A stretch of DNA of 64,000 bases from Mycetocola tolaasinivorans (GTDB lineage: Bacteria; Actinomycetota; Actinomycetes; Actinomycetales; Microbacteriaceae), in the NCBI RefSeq assembly GCF_003667565.1, contig NZ_RCUX01000005.1, positions 1 through 64,000 on the forward strand. The letters are read 5' to 3'. Within the stretch, counting starts at the first letter, position 1. Each line of letters opens with the position of its first letter. The position numbers were made by a program, and so were the translations under genes. Shown piece by piece: positions 1 through 9,036 of the stretch. The notes under the pieces were generated by a model. The model was not told the origin of the DNA and searched no databases. It was given only the letters and a program-made list of their open reading frames with translations.

Positions 1-120
1 GTGTTTCGGTGGTTATAGCAAGAGGGAAACGCCCGGTTACATTCCGAACCCGGAAGCTAAGGCTCTTTGCGCTGATGGTACTGCAGGGGGGACCCTGTGG
101 GAGAGTAAGTCACCGCCGGA
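1..120 (+). rRNA. rrf: 5S ribosomal RNA
   Basis: Matches the actinobacterial 5S rRNA pattern throughout: a 5' GGTGG arm able to pair with the 3' CACCGCC end, the conserved internal block CCGAACCCGGAAG (about 46-58), GCGCTGATGGTACTGC and the GGGAGAGTAAGTCACC block. Exact ends are uncertain by a few bases. As the last gene of an rRNA operon it implies that 16S and 23S lie just upstream of the window. Confidence 0.93.
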
Positions 121-155
121 CTTCTTTACAACACTTTGTGTGTTGCAGGTTTAAG

Positions 156-184
156 CCCTGGCCTTTCGAGGTCGGGGTTTTTCT
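156..184 (+). terminator. Rho-independent terminator of the rRNA operon
   Basis: An 8-bp stem (CCCTGGCC with GGTCGGGG, including G-U pairs) around a TTTCGA loop is followed directly by TTTTTCTT. It lies 35 bp after the 5S gene, where an rRNA operon terminator is expected. Confidence 0.85.
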
Positions 185-512
185 TGTTTAACCCGCACCT
201 GTGTGTGGCGGGTGGGGTGTTGCGTGGGTGTGTGTGGTGGGTTGGCGCGGCTGTGCCTTGCCCAGAGAGCGTGTGTGTGGGGTGTGTGTGGTGTGTATTG
301 TGGTCTTGCCTGGAGGGTGAGGCTTTTACTGTTTAACCGGGCTCACACGTCCAACCCAGAACGCGCTGCCGGTCCCGTGGCGGTGAGTCACCGGTTCCCG
401 CGGACGAGTGCATGCCCCTGCTACAGCGTCTGGGATACCGCGCGCAGAAGCGCGCCTGGACGCCCGCTCATAAGGACGTGTGGGCGAGACACAGATATGC
501 CCACGGTGGGGA
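185..512. other. gene-free stretch after the rRNA operon
   Basis: About 330 bp with no convincing coding sequence. Open frames here are short, have no ribosome-binding site and show no family resemblance. The first part is GT-rich on the + strand (repeated GTGTG runs at 200-300). A 6-bp inverted repeat GTGGGC/GCCCAC lies near 479-503. No tRNA cloverleaf was recognised. Confidence 0.5.
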
Positions 513-555
513 ACCAATCGGGCCCGGAGAGCGATGCTCTCCGGGCCCGACTGGT
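513..555. terminator. long hairpin, probable terminator of the transglutaminase operon
   Basis: Two 20-base arms (513-532 and 536-555) pair with a single A/C mismatch around a 3-base loop. It sits 45 bp beyond the stop codon of the leftward transglutaminase gene, so it probably ends that operon. There is no long T-run. Confidence 0.6.
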
Positions 556-599
556 TTAACCGTGTATTGGTTACTGCGCTAGCGTAAGCGCAGCCCGGC

Positions 600-2936
600 C
601 TATTCTCGCGGCCACCGCAGCGAGCGCGGGAAGAACAGGGCGCGCAGGCGCGCAGACAGCGGGACGGACGCCCGAAGCTCGCGCACGATGTGTTCGGCGT
701 CACGCCACGAGTGCTGCGTGCCACCCGAGGAAGCGGCATCCGCGGGGGTGGCCGTGTCGCGGCCCCGTTCGGAAGAGATATCGCCCGTTCCGGGGCGTGC
801 ATAGCTTTCGGCCTCGACGGCGGCTGCGAGGGCGTCGAGCTGGCCGGCGGCCTGGCCGGAGATACCCGTCAGGTGGGCCGCTATGGCTCGTGGAGAGGCA
901 CCAGGCCCTGCCGGTACCCCCAGGTCCACCGCGGTTGCGAGAACCTCCGCCCAGGCCGCTCCCGCGTTCCTCCCGGTGCGGGCCCCTCTTCGTCGTCGCT
1001 GCGCGCGCTGGAGAGCACGTGCGGCCAACGGAAGAAGGAGCACAAGGATCAGGATCATCACGACGCCGAGCACCGTCCAGAACTCCGCCCGCGGAGACAC
1101 AACGATACCGCCAGCACTACTCGGGGGAGCACTCGCCGTTGCCGATGCGCTCGGGGTTGCAGACGGGGTTGGGTCGCTGGTGGAGGCCTGCGTCGGAGCC
1201 GTCGTCGGGGCAACGGTCGGTGTTGCCGGGTCAGTCGGGGAGGTTGTGGACACCTCTCGGAAGGCGCTCGGGGCTCCGCGGCTCGCGGTGGGCTCGAAGG
1301 CGGTCCATCCGATGCCCTCGAAATAGAGCTCGGGCCAGGCGTGGAGATCGGTCGAAGCTACCCGGTACACTCGGTCGCCGTCATCGGTCAGGTGATCGAT
1401 CGTGCCGGGGAGGTAGCCGACGGCAATGCGGGCCGGGATGTACAGCATCCGTGCCATGACCGTCATCGCCGAGGCAAAGTGAACGCAGTAGCCGGTGCGA
1501 CGATCCAGGAAACTCCCGATGACCTCACCGGCGGTTCCGTTAAAGCCGTTCTGAACCGGGGCCGACTCGGAGTACGTGAACGACGATCGGAAGAAGCGCT
1601 CGAGTGCCACCGCGCGGTCATAGTCCGTTTCGGCGTTTGCATCGGCAAGAACCTTGAGCATGACCGTGGTGATGTTGTCGGGGAGATCATCCGGTAGCGA
1701 GCGATACCGCGGATCAACATCGGCATCGGCACCCGCGGGGGCGTCGCGCAACTGCTGCGCGGTGGGCTCTACGAGCAGGCTCTGCACGGTGTACCGCTGC
1801 GCGCGGGTGGTCGACTGGGCACTGTAGGCGCTGAGTCCGGGCTCCTCCCAGAGCCACTGCCCGTTCAGACCGGACACGGAGGTGGCGGGGTAGGTCAGCG
1901 GAAGCCAACTCGTCGAGAGACTCTCCATGCTGAAGGTTGTTGCGTAGGGTGTGACCGCGATGTCTGGGCCCAACCCGGGTGGGGCGGGAAACGAATTGAC
2001 GGAGTTTCGCGGGTCCGCTCGGAATGCGCGGGGCTGCCACAGCGTGCGGTCCAGGTCATCGATCGTAAAGACGCGCACATAGGGCGGCGAATCCGCCGTG
2101 GTGATGTAGTTCATCGCGACCGTGGAAACCCCGCGACGCAGATCCTCACCGAGCGAGATGAGCGGATTGATCCCCGTCTGAAATGGGCCTGCGCGCCCGG
2201 CAATGCTCACCGGGTTTGGGGCAATCGCCGCGGTCAGCGGAGGGGTCACCACGAGGGTGAGCGCCACGGTAGCGGCCCCCAGCGGAAGCGCGATGGGCGG
2301 GATGCGCCGCGCGCTTGAGCCCTCACGCGGCAGCGGGCGCGTCACCAGCAGGAGCAGAAGCACCGCCACCGCGAGGGCGGCAAAGGTCAGCGGATTGAAC
2401 CCCACCGGGAGCGCCAGTAGCGGCGCCGCGTAGGTCACGAGCGCGAGGAGTACCGCGAGCATCGGGAGCCCCGCCGCGAGAACGAGCGCAGCCATCACGA
2501 GTGCGATGAGCGAGCCCGTGACCACGATGAGAAACAGGAAGTCGGTCTGTGGCTCGAGCGGCGCGCTGCCCGTGGTCATCTGCTGAGACCCGGTCTCGAT
2601 GAGATCGCCAAACGCGGTGAACGTCAGCGGAGTGGGCACCACACCCAGCAGTGCGGTCCCCGGGGCAAACATAAGAATCAGGGTTGCCCCGGCGAGCAGA
2701 ATCCCAGCCAGGCCCGAAAGGAGCCCCGAGACGAAGACGGGAAGACGGCGGGTGAGCGCCCGCGTCACAAATATGGCCACGTACAGGACGACCACGCACC
2801 CGAGAACACTCAGTATCCAGCGGCTGCCGGTGAAGATACTGGTGAACCCGCCGAGTGATGTGGCAAACAGCGCGAGCGTTGCCGTCCAGCGCAGCGCATC
2901 GGATCTGTGCCAGGGGGTGGGCGCGGGTGTACTCAT
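600..2936 (-). CDS. transglutaminase-like membrane protein (TgpA family)
   Basis: A 778-residue integral membrane protein. Six or so hydrophobic helices fill residues 15-235 (DUF3488/TgpA N-terminal region), followed by an extracytoplasmic part with a transglutaminase-like core: Cys484 in GYCVHFASAM and His532 in STDLHAWPE. A Thr/Ser/Pro-rich linker (about 565-605), one more helix (about 622-645) and a cytoplasmic tail (DUF4129-like) complete it. It is the last gene of the operon membrane protein-moxR-DUF58-tgpA, and its ATG overlaps the stop of the DUF58 gene by 4 bases. This three-protein set (AAA ATPase, DUF58, transglutaminase) is widely conserved in actinobacteria. It is thought to act on cell-envelope or extracytoplasmic proteins, but the substrate is unknown. 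Confidence 0.88.
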   Translation of the reverse strand: MSTPAPTPWHRSDALRWTATLALFATSLGGFTSIFTGSRWILSVLGCVVVLYVAIFVTRALTRRLPVFVSGLLSGLAGILLAGATLILMFAPGTALLGVVPTPLTFTAFGDLIETGSQQMTTGSAPLEPQTDFLFLIVVTGSLIALVMAALVLAAGLPMLAVLLALVTYAAPLLALPVGFNPLTFAALAVAVLLLLLVTRPLPREGSSARRIPPIALPLGAATVALTLVVTPPLTAAIAPNPVSIAGRAGPFQTGINPLISLGEDLRRGVSTVAMNYITTADSPPYVRVFTIDDLDRTLWQPRAFRADPRNSVNSFPAPPGLGPDIAVTPYATTFSMESLSTSWLPLTYPATSVSGLNGQWLWEEPGLSAYSAQSTTRAQRYTVQSLLVEPTAQQLRDAPAGADADVDPRYRSLPDDLPDNITTVMLKVLADANAETDYDRAVALERFFRSSFTYSESAPVQNGFNGTAGEVIGSFLDRRTGYCVHFASAMTVMARMLYIPARIAVGYLPGTIDHLTDDGDRVYRVASTDLHAWPELYFEGIGWTAFEPTASRGAPSAFREVSTTSPTDPATPTVAPTTAPTQASTSDPTPSATPSASATASAPPSSAGGIVVSPRAEFWTVLGVVMILILVLLLPLAARALQRAQRRRRGARTGRNAGAAWAEVLATAVDLGVPAGPGASPRAIAAHLTGISGQAAGQLDALAAAVEAESYARPGTGDISSERGRDTATPADAASSGGTQHSWRDAEHIVRELRASVPLSARLRALFFPRSLRWPRE

Positions 2937-4195
2937 TGGGGAAACTCCAACCCGGGAAAGACGGTGGGGACGCTATCGGGCAGGGGGACAGGCCGACACG
3001 TCCAGCCGGCGTTTTCAAGAATGGCGAGAACGTCGGCCGCGGGCTCATCGACGCACAGGGCGGTCGCCGAATCGATCCGGGTGGCCAGCGCGGCGAGCTC
3101 GGCTGCGGCGCTCGGTGTGATCGTGCCCAGGACGGCAATGACCGAATCGCGGGATCCCAGCCGGGTGAAGAGCGCGGACAGGGGAGCAGCGCCCGCCTGG
3201 GGCTGCACGCGGGCGAGCGCGAGGAGTGCGGGTTCGGTGAGGGCGCGCCCGGCCTCGGTCACGCGGGAGGTGAGCGCGGTACCCGACTCACACAGCACCG
3301 GTTGCCATCCGCGCTCTGCGGCATCCAGCACGGCGGTGGCGGCGAGTGACACGGCCCATTCGAAGTGGGGCTCTGCCTGGCCGAGAACCGGTCCCGGCCA
3401 GTGCGCGGCTTCGGTGTCCAAAATCACGAACACGGCGGGTGACGGGCTGGCCTCCTCCTGGCGCACCATTAGCTCCCCATGGCGTGCGCTGGCGCGCCAG
3501 TTTACCCGGCGGATCGAATCGCCCGGGCGATATGCGCGCGGAATGGGATCCTCCAGCCCCGACTCACCACGGCGGGAGGAACGGCCGGCCTCGCCCTCGA
3601 GGCTCTGCCCGGTCACGCCCCCCAGCGGGACGTGTGCGGCCGGACGGGGCAGAACGGTGAGTGAGTCCGCCTCCCCAACGAGGTGGCGCCGACGCACCAC
3701 GCCGAGTGGGTCCGTGAGCGTAACCTCGAGTGGCCCGAGCGCGTGCACGCCGCGAGCGAGCGCGCGTACCGTTACGCCGCCGTGCAGCTCGCGCCGACCA
3801 TCGGGGAGCCGAACGATGGTCGCGGGCAGATAGGCGGAGTCCTCAATCGGAGAGACACCCTCTCCGGTCACGTCCTTCCAGGAGCCGGAGGCAACCCGAA
3901 GGGCCGCGGGGCCGGTGATGCGTGTACGTATGCGAACGATGTCCTCGAGTGAGACGATGCGCGTGGGGAGGATTCGCTCCACGACGATCGTGCCCAGCGG
4001 CCAGGCGGCCACCACGGTGGCGATGATCAGCACGAGGACGAGGAGAACCGCCCCGGCGATGAGCTGCACGGTGCCGAGAGCTATCCCCCCACCGAGCAAC
4101 ACAGCCGCTGTGACCAGAACACCCCAGCCTCGACCGGTCACACCCACGGCGGGACGCCGGGCGAGCGCGCTAACTCGGCCCAGGGCGCGTCGCAC
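2933..4195 (-). CDS. DUF58 domain-containing membrane protein
   Basis: About 420 residues: two hydrophobic helices near the N-terminus, then a soluble domain carrying the DUF58 signature (AYRPGDSIRRVNWRASAR) and a von Willebrand A-like fold. I chose the GTG at 4195, one base after the moxR stop (TAG C GTG), preceded by AGGGCGG. A longer frame back to 4282 would run 86 bases into moxR and adds only an Arg-rich, non-family extension. DUF58 proteins occur next to MoxR ATPases and probably act as their partner or substrate. The 3' end overlaps the transglutaminase start, suggesting translational coupling. Confidence 0.88.
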   Translation of the reverse strand: MRRALGRVSALARRPAVGVTGRGWGVLVTAAVLLGGGIALGTVQLIAGAVLLVLVLIIATVVAAWPLGTIVVERILPTRIVSLEDIVRIRTRITGPAALRVASGSWKDVTGEGVSPIEDSAYLPATIVRLPDGRRELHGGVTVRALARGVHALGPLEVTLTDPLGVVRRRHLVGEADSLTVLPRPAAHVPLGGVTGQSLEGEAGRSSRRGESGLEDPIPRAYRPGDSIRRVNWRASARHGELMVRQEEASPSPAVFVILDTEAAHWPGPVLGQAEPHFEWAVSLAATAVLDAAERGWQPVLCESGTALTSRVTEAGRALTEPALLALARVQPQAGAAPLSALFTRLGSRDSVIAVLGTITPSAAAELAALATRIDSATALCVDEPAADVLAILENAGWTCRPVPLPDSVPTVFPGLEFPQ

Positions 4196-4196
4196 G

Positions 4197-5252
4197 CTAT
4201 CCGCCCTGCCCCGAGTGCGGAACCGGGGTTTCCCGCAGAATGGAACCGAGAATCTCACCGATGCCCGAACCCGAGTGCACATCGTGGTCGCCCGCGCTGC
4301 GTCGTGCGGGGATTACCCGGTGCGCCAGTACGGGAAGGACGAGCTCGGAGATGTCATCCGGCAGCACGAAGTCTCGGCCATCGAGGGCCGCTCGTGCCTT
4401 GGCCGCGCGGATCAGCTGCAGCGTTGCTCGGGGGCTCGCGCCCAGGCGCAGGTCGGGATGCGTGCGGGTGGCACCGATCAGCGCCACGGTGTACTGCTCA
4501 ACCAGGGGTGAGACGTAAACGCGCTGCGCCCAGCGAATCAGCTCGACCAGCTCGGCCCGGGTCACGGCGTGAACCATCCCATCGAGTGGGTTGCCGGTGT
4601 CGCGCTGGCGCAGCATCTTGATCTCGGCCTCGGCATCCGGATAGCCCATCGAAATGCGCAGCATAAAGCGGTCTCGCTGGGCCTCGGGGAGCACATAGGT
4701 GCCCTCCATATCGAGCGGGTTCTGGGTCGCGATGACGGTGAACGGGTGCGGCAGGGGATGGGTCTCACCATCGCTCGTGACCTGGCGTTCGGCCATGGCC
4801 TCGAGCAGGGCCGACTGGGTCTTCGGCGAGGCCCGGTTGATCTCATCGGCGATCAGGATGTGGGCAAACACCGCGCCCGGCTTGAACTCGAACTCGCCGT
4901 GGGCGGCGTCGTAAATCGAGACGCCGGTGATATCGGCGGGGAGGAGATCCGGCGTGAACTGGATCCGGCCCACCGTGCAGTCCACGCTCGCAGCCAGGGC
5001 GCGAGCCAGGGCGGTCTTTCCCACCCCGGGAACGTCCTCGATGAGGACGTGGCCCTCGGCGAGCAGCGCGATCAGCGCGAGGCGGGCTGCCTCGGGCTTG
5101 CCATCGATCACGGTTTCGACGCTGGCGAGGATGCGCTCGGCGACCTCACGGAAACCGCGGGAGTCACGTTCGGTGAGCGCGGGTGCGGGTGCGGGTGCGG
5201 CAGACTGTGCGGGCTGAGCGGCGGGCTGCTCGGCGGCGTGCGGAATACTCAT
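4197..5252 (-). CDS. MoxR-family AAA+ ATPase
   Basis: A 351-residue AAA+ ATPase of the MoxR type. Walker A is EDVPGVGKTALA (about 72-83) and Walker B is HILIADEINRASPK (about 131-144). The family-typical AERQVT and TQNPLDMEGTYVLPEAQRDRF regions follow. The first 30 residues are Ala/Pro-rich and variable. MoxR proteins are chaperone-like ATPases thought to insert cofactors or remodel partner proteins; here the partners are presumably the DUF58 and transglutaminase proteins encoded downstream. The start ATG overlaps the previous stop (ATGA), so the operon is tightly coupled. Confidence 0.93.
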   Translation of the reverse strand: MSIPHAAEQPAAQPAQSAAPAPAPALTERDSRGFREVAERILASVETVIDGKPEAARLALIALLAEGHVLIEDVPGVGKTALARALAASVDCTVGRIQFTPDLLPADITGVSIYDAAHGEFEFKPGAVFAHILIADEINRASPKTQSALLEAMAERQVTSDGETHPLPHPFTVIATQNPLDMEGTYVLPEAQRDRFMLRISMGYPDAEAEIKMLRQRDTGNPLDGMVHAVTRAELVELIRWAQRVYVSPLVEQYTVALIGATRTHPDLRLGASPRATLQLIRAAKARAALDGRDFVLPDDISELVLPVLAHRVIPARRSAGDHDVHSGSGIGEILGSILRETPVPHSGQGG

Positions 5253-5932
5253 GCGGCGATCTCTCGGTTCGGGGTGGCGGAGGCGGAGCGGGCGGCGGAG
5301 GCCACGCGGACATCGCGGCGGACGGCGAGGCGGACGAGGAGTCCGATGAGCCCGAGGATGCCGCTCGTGAGGAGGGCGGGGGTGACGACCGACAGCACCT
5401 GGTAGTAGGCGATCTGGTTCTGATAGTCGCTCTCCTCGAACGACTGGCTAGAGTACCTCCCGAGGGCCACATCCATCACAAACGTCAGTCCGAGGATTCC
5501 GCCACCGAGCAGCGCCACGGTCAGGCACCAGAGCAGGATGATCCACGGGTTCGGACCCGAGCGGGGGGTCGGGGCCACGGGGGCAGCCACGGGCTCGACC
5601 CCCCAACTCTGGGGGGAGCTCGCGTGGCCGAGGGGCGGCGGAGGTGGTACCGGCAGCGCCGTACCCGGCACCGAGCCGGTGCCCACAGATAGGGCGGCAG
5701 GCACGAGCGGCGGGCCGGCCACCCCGGGGGTGGCACCCTGCGGGCGTGATGCGGACGGGCGGATGCGCTCGCGCACGGGTGCCGCGCTCGGGGCCACCGG
5801 ATCCGCGGAATCACGCGGTTCGACGGTGCGAGACGGCACCGATGCGGTGGCATCCTGCTGATTCGTGGGCACCGCCGCGGCGGGTGTTCCGGTGAACCCG
5901 CGCTGGAATGCGGGGTCGTAACGTCTATCCAC
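5249..5932 (-). CDS. putative membrane protein, first gene of the MoxR operon
   Basis: About 227 residues, unrecognised. The N-terminal 125 residues are Pro/Ala/Ser/Thr-rich and low in complexity. The C-terminal half has two clear membrane helices (around PWIILLWCLTVALLGGGILG and YYQVLSVVTPALLTSGILGL), joined by a short polar segment with YSSQSFEESDYQNQIAYY, and ends in an Arg-rich tail. The start is uncertain: GTG at 5932 is used, with an adjacent TTG at 5935. The frame stays open upstream to 6724, but that part overlaps the sugar-binding protein gene on the other strand and is a shadow. The stop overlaps the moxR ATG by 4 bases. Confidence 0.7.
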   Translation of the reverse strand: MDRRYDPAFQRGFTGTPAAAVPTNQQDATASVPSRTVEPRDSADPVAPSAAPVRERIRPSASRPQGATPGVAGPPLVPAALSVGTGSVPGTALPVPPPPPLGHASSPQSWGVEPVAAPVAPTPRSGPNPWIILLWCLTVALLGGGILGLTFVMDVALGRYSSQSFEESDYQNQIAYYQVLSVVTPALLTSGILGLIGLLVRLAVRRDVRVASAARSASATPNREIAA

Positions 5933-6104
5933 CAAGTGGGGTCTCGCTTCCCGCCGCGACTCCGCGACATTGGTTGGGGTTGCCCCGATCCTAGCGAACG
6001 CACCCGAACGAAGAAACCGTTTGGGCACCTCCCGCACGCGGGCCGTCACATGCCTCGCGGGTGCAACGCCGCGTAGCGGAGCGGCCCGTGGTGCCGTGCG
6101 GCGA

Positions 6105-6143
6105 TAGGATCGTAACGCCTCCCCTGCGTGAACACACAGTGTT
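6105..6143 (+). promoter_or_regulatory. candidate promoter -10 and operator of the sugar ABC operon
   Basis: TAGGAT at 6105-6110 resembles a -10 hexamer, although no clear -35 is visible. Downstream, AACACACAGTGTT (6131-6143) is a palindrome with 5-bp arms. Both lie in the divergent gap ahead of the ABC importer. The site could bind a LacI-type repressor, but no regulator gene is adjacent. Confidence 0.3.
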
Positions 6144-6175
6144 TTCGCCCCCAAAATCAAAGGACACCCACCACA

Positions 6176-7165
6176 GTGACTCAGCGCCCCTGGACTCGAC
6201 GCGCCCTGACCGCCCTCGCCGGTGCCGGTCTCGTACTCACCCTTGCGGCCTGCGGGGCCCCCGCGGGCGTGGGCGGTGCCGATGCCCCGACCACCGAGTC
6301 TGGGCCCACCCTGAAGATCGCCATGATTACCCACTCGGGTGCCGGCGACACCTTCTGGGACATCGTGCGTTCGGGGGCCGAGGCCGCCGCGAAGAAGGAT
6401 CACGCGGCGCTGCTGTACTCCGCCGACCCCGATGGTGCCCGCCAGGCGCAGCTCGTCGACCAGGCCGTGGATCAGAAGGTCGACGGTATCATCGTGACCC
6501 TGGCCAAGCCCGACGCCCTGGCCGCCTCGGTGAAGGCCGCCGTGGCCGCGGGCATCCCGGTGGTCTCCATTAACTCCGGCGAGGACGCCTGGCAGCCGCT
6601 CGGCGTGCTCGCCCACTTCGGCCAGAACGAAACCGTGGCCGGCGAAGCAGCCGGTGCCAAGCTCACCGAGCTCGGTGCCAAGAAGATCGTGTGCGTGATC
6701 CATGAGCAGGGCAACGTGGGCCACGAGGCTCGCTGCGACGGCATCGCAAAGACCTTCACCGGCAGCATGGAGCGCCTCTACGTCAACGGCGTGGACATGA
6801 GTAACGTCGCCTCGACGATCACCTCCAAATTGCAGACAACCCCGGACATCGACTACGTCGTGACCCTCGGTGCCCCGTTCGCGATGACCGCGATCGACGC
6901 CATCGCCGATGCCGGCAGCTCGGCAAAGCTCGCCACCTTTGACCTCAACGCCGACGCCGTGGACGCCATGAAGGCGGGCAAGATCCAGTTCATCGTGGAT
7001 CAGCAGCCCTACCTCCAGGGCTATTCGGCGCTCGACAACCTGTGGCTGTACAAGACCAACGGCAACATGCTGGGTGGCGGCAAGACCGTATACACCGGGC
7101 CGCAGATCCTGACCCAGTCAGACGCCGAGAGCATCGCCAAGTTTGCAAAGAACGGTACCCGCTGA
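6176..7165 (+). CDS. sugar ABC transporter substrate-binding lipoprotein
   Basis: About 330 residues. A lipoprotein signal (twin Arg, hydrophobic core, lipobox LAAC with Cys at about residue 26) is followed by a type I periplasmic-binding fold related to ribose/fructose-binding proteins: the KIAMITHSGAGDTFWD start, the VDGIIVTLAKPDA hinge and NSGEDAW. The GTG at 6176 is chosen because AAAGGA lies about 10 bases upstream and the signal peptide then begins properly; an ATG at 6128 would give an unnatural leader. It should capture a simple sugar outside the membrane and deliver it to the permease and ATPase that follow. The exact sugar cannot be told from sequence. Confidence 0.92.
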   Translation: MTQRPWTRRALTALAGAGLVLTLAACGAPAGVGGADAPTTESGPTLKIAMITHSGAGDTFWDIVRSGAEAAAKKDHAALLYSADPDGARQAQLVDQAVDQKVDGIIVTLAKPDALAASVKAAVAAGIPVVSINSGEDAWQPLGVLAHFGQNETVAGEAAGAKLTELGAKKIVCVIHEQGNVGHEARCDGIAKTFTGSMERLYVNGVDMSNVASTITSKLQTTPDIDYVVTLGAPFAMTAIDAIADAGSSAKLATFDLNADAVDAMKAGKIQFIVDQQPYLQGYSALDNLWLYKTNGNMLGGGKTVYTGPQILTQSDAESIAKFAKNGTR

Positions 7166-7166
7166 T

Positions 7167-8207
7167 TTGAGTACCGCCACCCCCACCGACGAACGGATCC
7201 ACTCCCGCGGGCTCTTTGAGCGCCTGTTTGTGCGACCCGAGATCGGTGCGCTCGCCGCCGCGGCCGTGCTCTTTGCCGTGTTCGCGTCGGTATCGCCGGT
7301 GTTTACCCAGCCGGCATCGCTCGCGACGATTCTCTACGGTGCCTCCACCGTGGGGATCATGGCGGTGGGGGTATCGCTGCTGATGATCGGCGGCGAGGTG
7401 GACCTCTCGGCCGGCGTGGCCGTCACCACCAGCGCGCTGACCGCGGCGCTGATCGCCTACTGGTTCGGCGGAAACATCTGGTGGGGCGTGGGCCTGTCCC
7501 TGGTGAGCGCGCTCGCCGTGGGGGCGCTCAACGGGTGGCTGCTCACCCGCACCCGGCTCTCGAGCTTTATCGTGACGCTCGCGTCGTTTTTCATGCTGAC
7601 CGGGTTGAACCTCGGCGTCACACGCATGATTACCGGCGGCGTCGCGACGCCCTCGATCGAACGGGCACCGGGATATGAGCTCGGCCGCGCGATCTTCGCC
7701 AGTGACGTGCCCGTATTCGGGGTGAACATCAAGATCACGGTGTTCTACTGGATCGCGCTCGTGATTATCGCGACCTGGATCCTGCGTCGCACCCGCGTAG
7801 GTAACTGGATCTTCGCATCCGGCGGTGCCCCGCAGGCCGCGCGGGCGGTGGGTGTGCCCGTGCGCGCCACCAAGATCGGACTGTACATCGGCGTGGGCTT
7901 CTGCGCCTGGCTGCTCGCGATGCACCAGCTGTTCGCGTTCAAGACCGTGCAGTCGGGCGAGGGCATCGGCAACGAGTTTCTCTACATCATCGCCGCGGTG
8001 GTGGGCGGCTGCCTGATGACCGGCGGCTACGGCTCGGCGATCGGCGCGGCGATCGGCGCGCTCATCTACGGCATGGCGCTCAAGGGCGTCGTCTACGCCG
8101 AGTGGAGCCCGGACTGGCTCAAGTTCTTCCTCGGCGCGATGCTGCTCGCCGCGACCGTGTTCAACGTCTATCTGCAGCGCCGCGCGGCGCGGGGGAGGGC
8201 CCGATGA
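7167..8207 (+). CDS. sugar ABC transporter permease (RbsC/FrcC type)
   Basis: About 346 residues with eight to ten membrane helices. The conserved loop GGEVDLSAG (compare the DLS motif of RbsC) lies after the third helix, and a further family loop reads [16 protein letters not shown]. The start is a TTG at 7167, directly after the upstream TGA. Starting at 7143 would overlap the binding-protein gene. It forms the membrane channel of the importer and is translationally coupled to the ATPase gene by an ATGA overlap at its end. Confidence 0.9.
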   Translation: MSTATPTDERIHSRGLFERLFVRPEIGALAAAAVLFAVFASVSPVFTQPASLATILYGASTVGIMAVGVSLLMIGGEVDLSAGVAVTTSALTAALIAYWFGGNIWWGVGLSLVSALAVGALNGWLLTRTRLSSFIVTLASFFMLTGLNLGVTRMITGGVATPSIERAPGYELGRAIFASDVPVFGVNIKITVFYWIALVIIATWILRRTRVGNWIFASGGAPQAARAVGVPVRATKIGLYIGVGFCAWLLAMHQLFAFKTVQSGEGIGNEFLYIIAAVVGGCLMTGGYGSAIGAAIGALIYGMALKGVVYAEWSPDWLKFFLGAMLLAATVFNVYLQRRAARGRAR

Positions 8208-8980
8208 GCGCCCCGATTCTGAGCCTCACCGGCGTGGGCAAGACCCACGGCAACGTGATCTCCCTCGCGGGCGTGGACCTCGCGGTGCGCGCGGGAGAGG
8301 TAACCTGCGTGCTCGGCGATAACGGCGCCGGGAAGTCGACGCTGATCGGCATCATCTCCGGCAACCACGCGCCGACCTCGGGCGAGCTGGCGATCGACGG
8401 CGAAACCGTACGGCTGACCTCTCCCCGGCATGCCCTGGAACGCGGCATCGCGACCGTCTATCAGGACCTCGCGGTGGTGCCGCTCATGCCGATCTGGCGC
8501 AACTTCTTCCTCGGCCAGGAGCTCACCCGTGGCCGGGGTCCGCTGCGCCGGCTGGACATCGCCCGCATGCGCGAGATTACCCGGCGTGAGCTCGCCGGAA
8601 TGGGTATCGATCTGCGCGACGTGGATCAGCCCATCGGGACGCTCTCCGGCGGCGAACGGCAGAGCGTCGCGATCGCCCGAGCGGTGTACTTCGGGGCGCG
8701 CATCCTGATGCTGGATGAGCCCACCGCGGCCCTCGGCGTGAAGCAGTCGGCGATCGTGCTGCGCCACATTCGGCGCGCACGCGAGCGCGGCCTCGGCGTG
8801 ATCTTCATCACCCACAACCCGCGGCACGCGATGCCCGTGGCCGACCGCTTCCTCGTGCTGGGGCGCGGCCGCACCATTGGCAGCTTCCCCCGGGCGGAGG
8901 CCTCGATCGAGCGCATCACCGCCCTGATGGCCGGCGGCGATGAGCTGGATGAACTGCTCGAGGAGCTGGACCGAGACTAG
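8204..8980 (+). CDS. sugar ABC transporter ATP-binding protein (single domain)
   Basis: 258 residues containing one nucleotide-binding domain: Walker [10 protein letters not shown], signature LSGGERQ, Walker [11 protein letters not shown] and switch His in FITHN. Many RbsA-type sugar ATPases carry two fused domains; this one has a single domain, like FrcA. It presumably works as a dimer with the upstream permease. The ATG overlaps the permease stop and is preceded by GGGGGAGGG. A long acidic tail ([15 protein letters not shown]) ends the protein. Confidence 0.93.
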   Translation: MSAPILSLTGVGKTHGNVISLAGVDLAVRAGEVTCVLGDNGAGKSTLIGIISGNHAPTSGELAIDGETVRLTSPRHALERGIATVYQDLAVVPLMPIWRNFFLGQELTRGRGPLRRLDIARMREITRRELAGMGIDLRDVDQPIGTLSGGERQSVAIARAVYFGARILMLDEPTAALGVKQSAIVLRHIRRARERGLGVIFITHNPRHAMPVADRFLVLGRGRTIGSFPRAEASIERITALMAGGDELDELLEELDRD

Positions 8981-8989
8981 CGCCGGGGC

Positions 8990-9035
8990 GAGCCGGGCCG
9001 TGGGGTCGAGCCGGGCCAGTGGTGACCGAGCCGGG
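8990..9035. repeat. three direct copies of GAGCCGGG
   Basis: The octamer occurs at 8990-8997, 9008-9015 and 9028-9035 in the 56-bp gap between two convergent genes. It is short and may be fortuitous in high-GC DNA. No hairpin terminator was seen in this gap. Confidence 0.35.
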
Positions 9036-9036
9036 G

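Noticed and set aside
5933..6724. Upstream extension of the leftward membrane protein to 491 residues
   Set aside because: It lies antisense to the sugar-binding lipoprotein gene and has no family-like sequence; it is a shadow of high-GC coding DNA.
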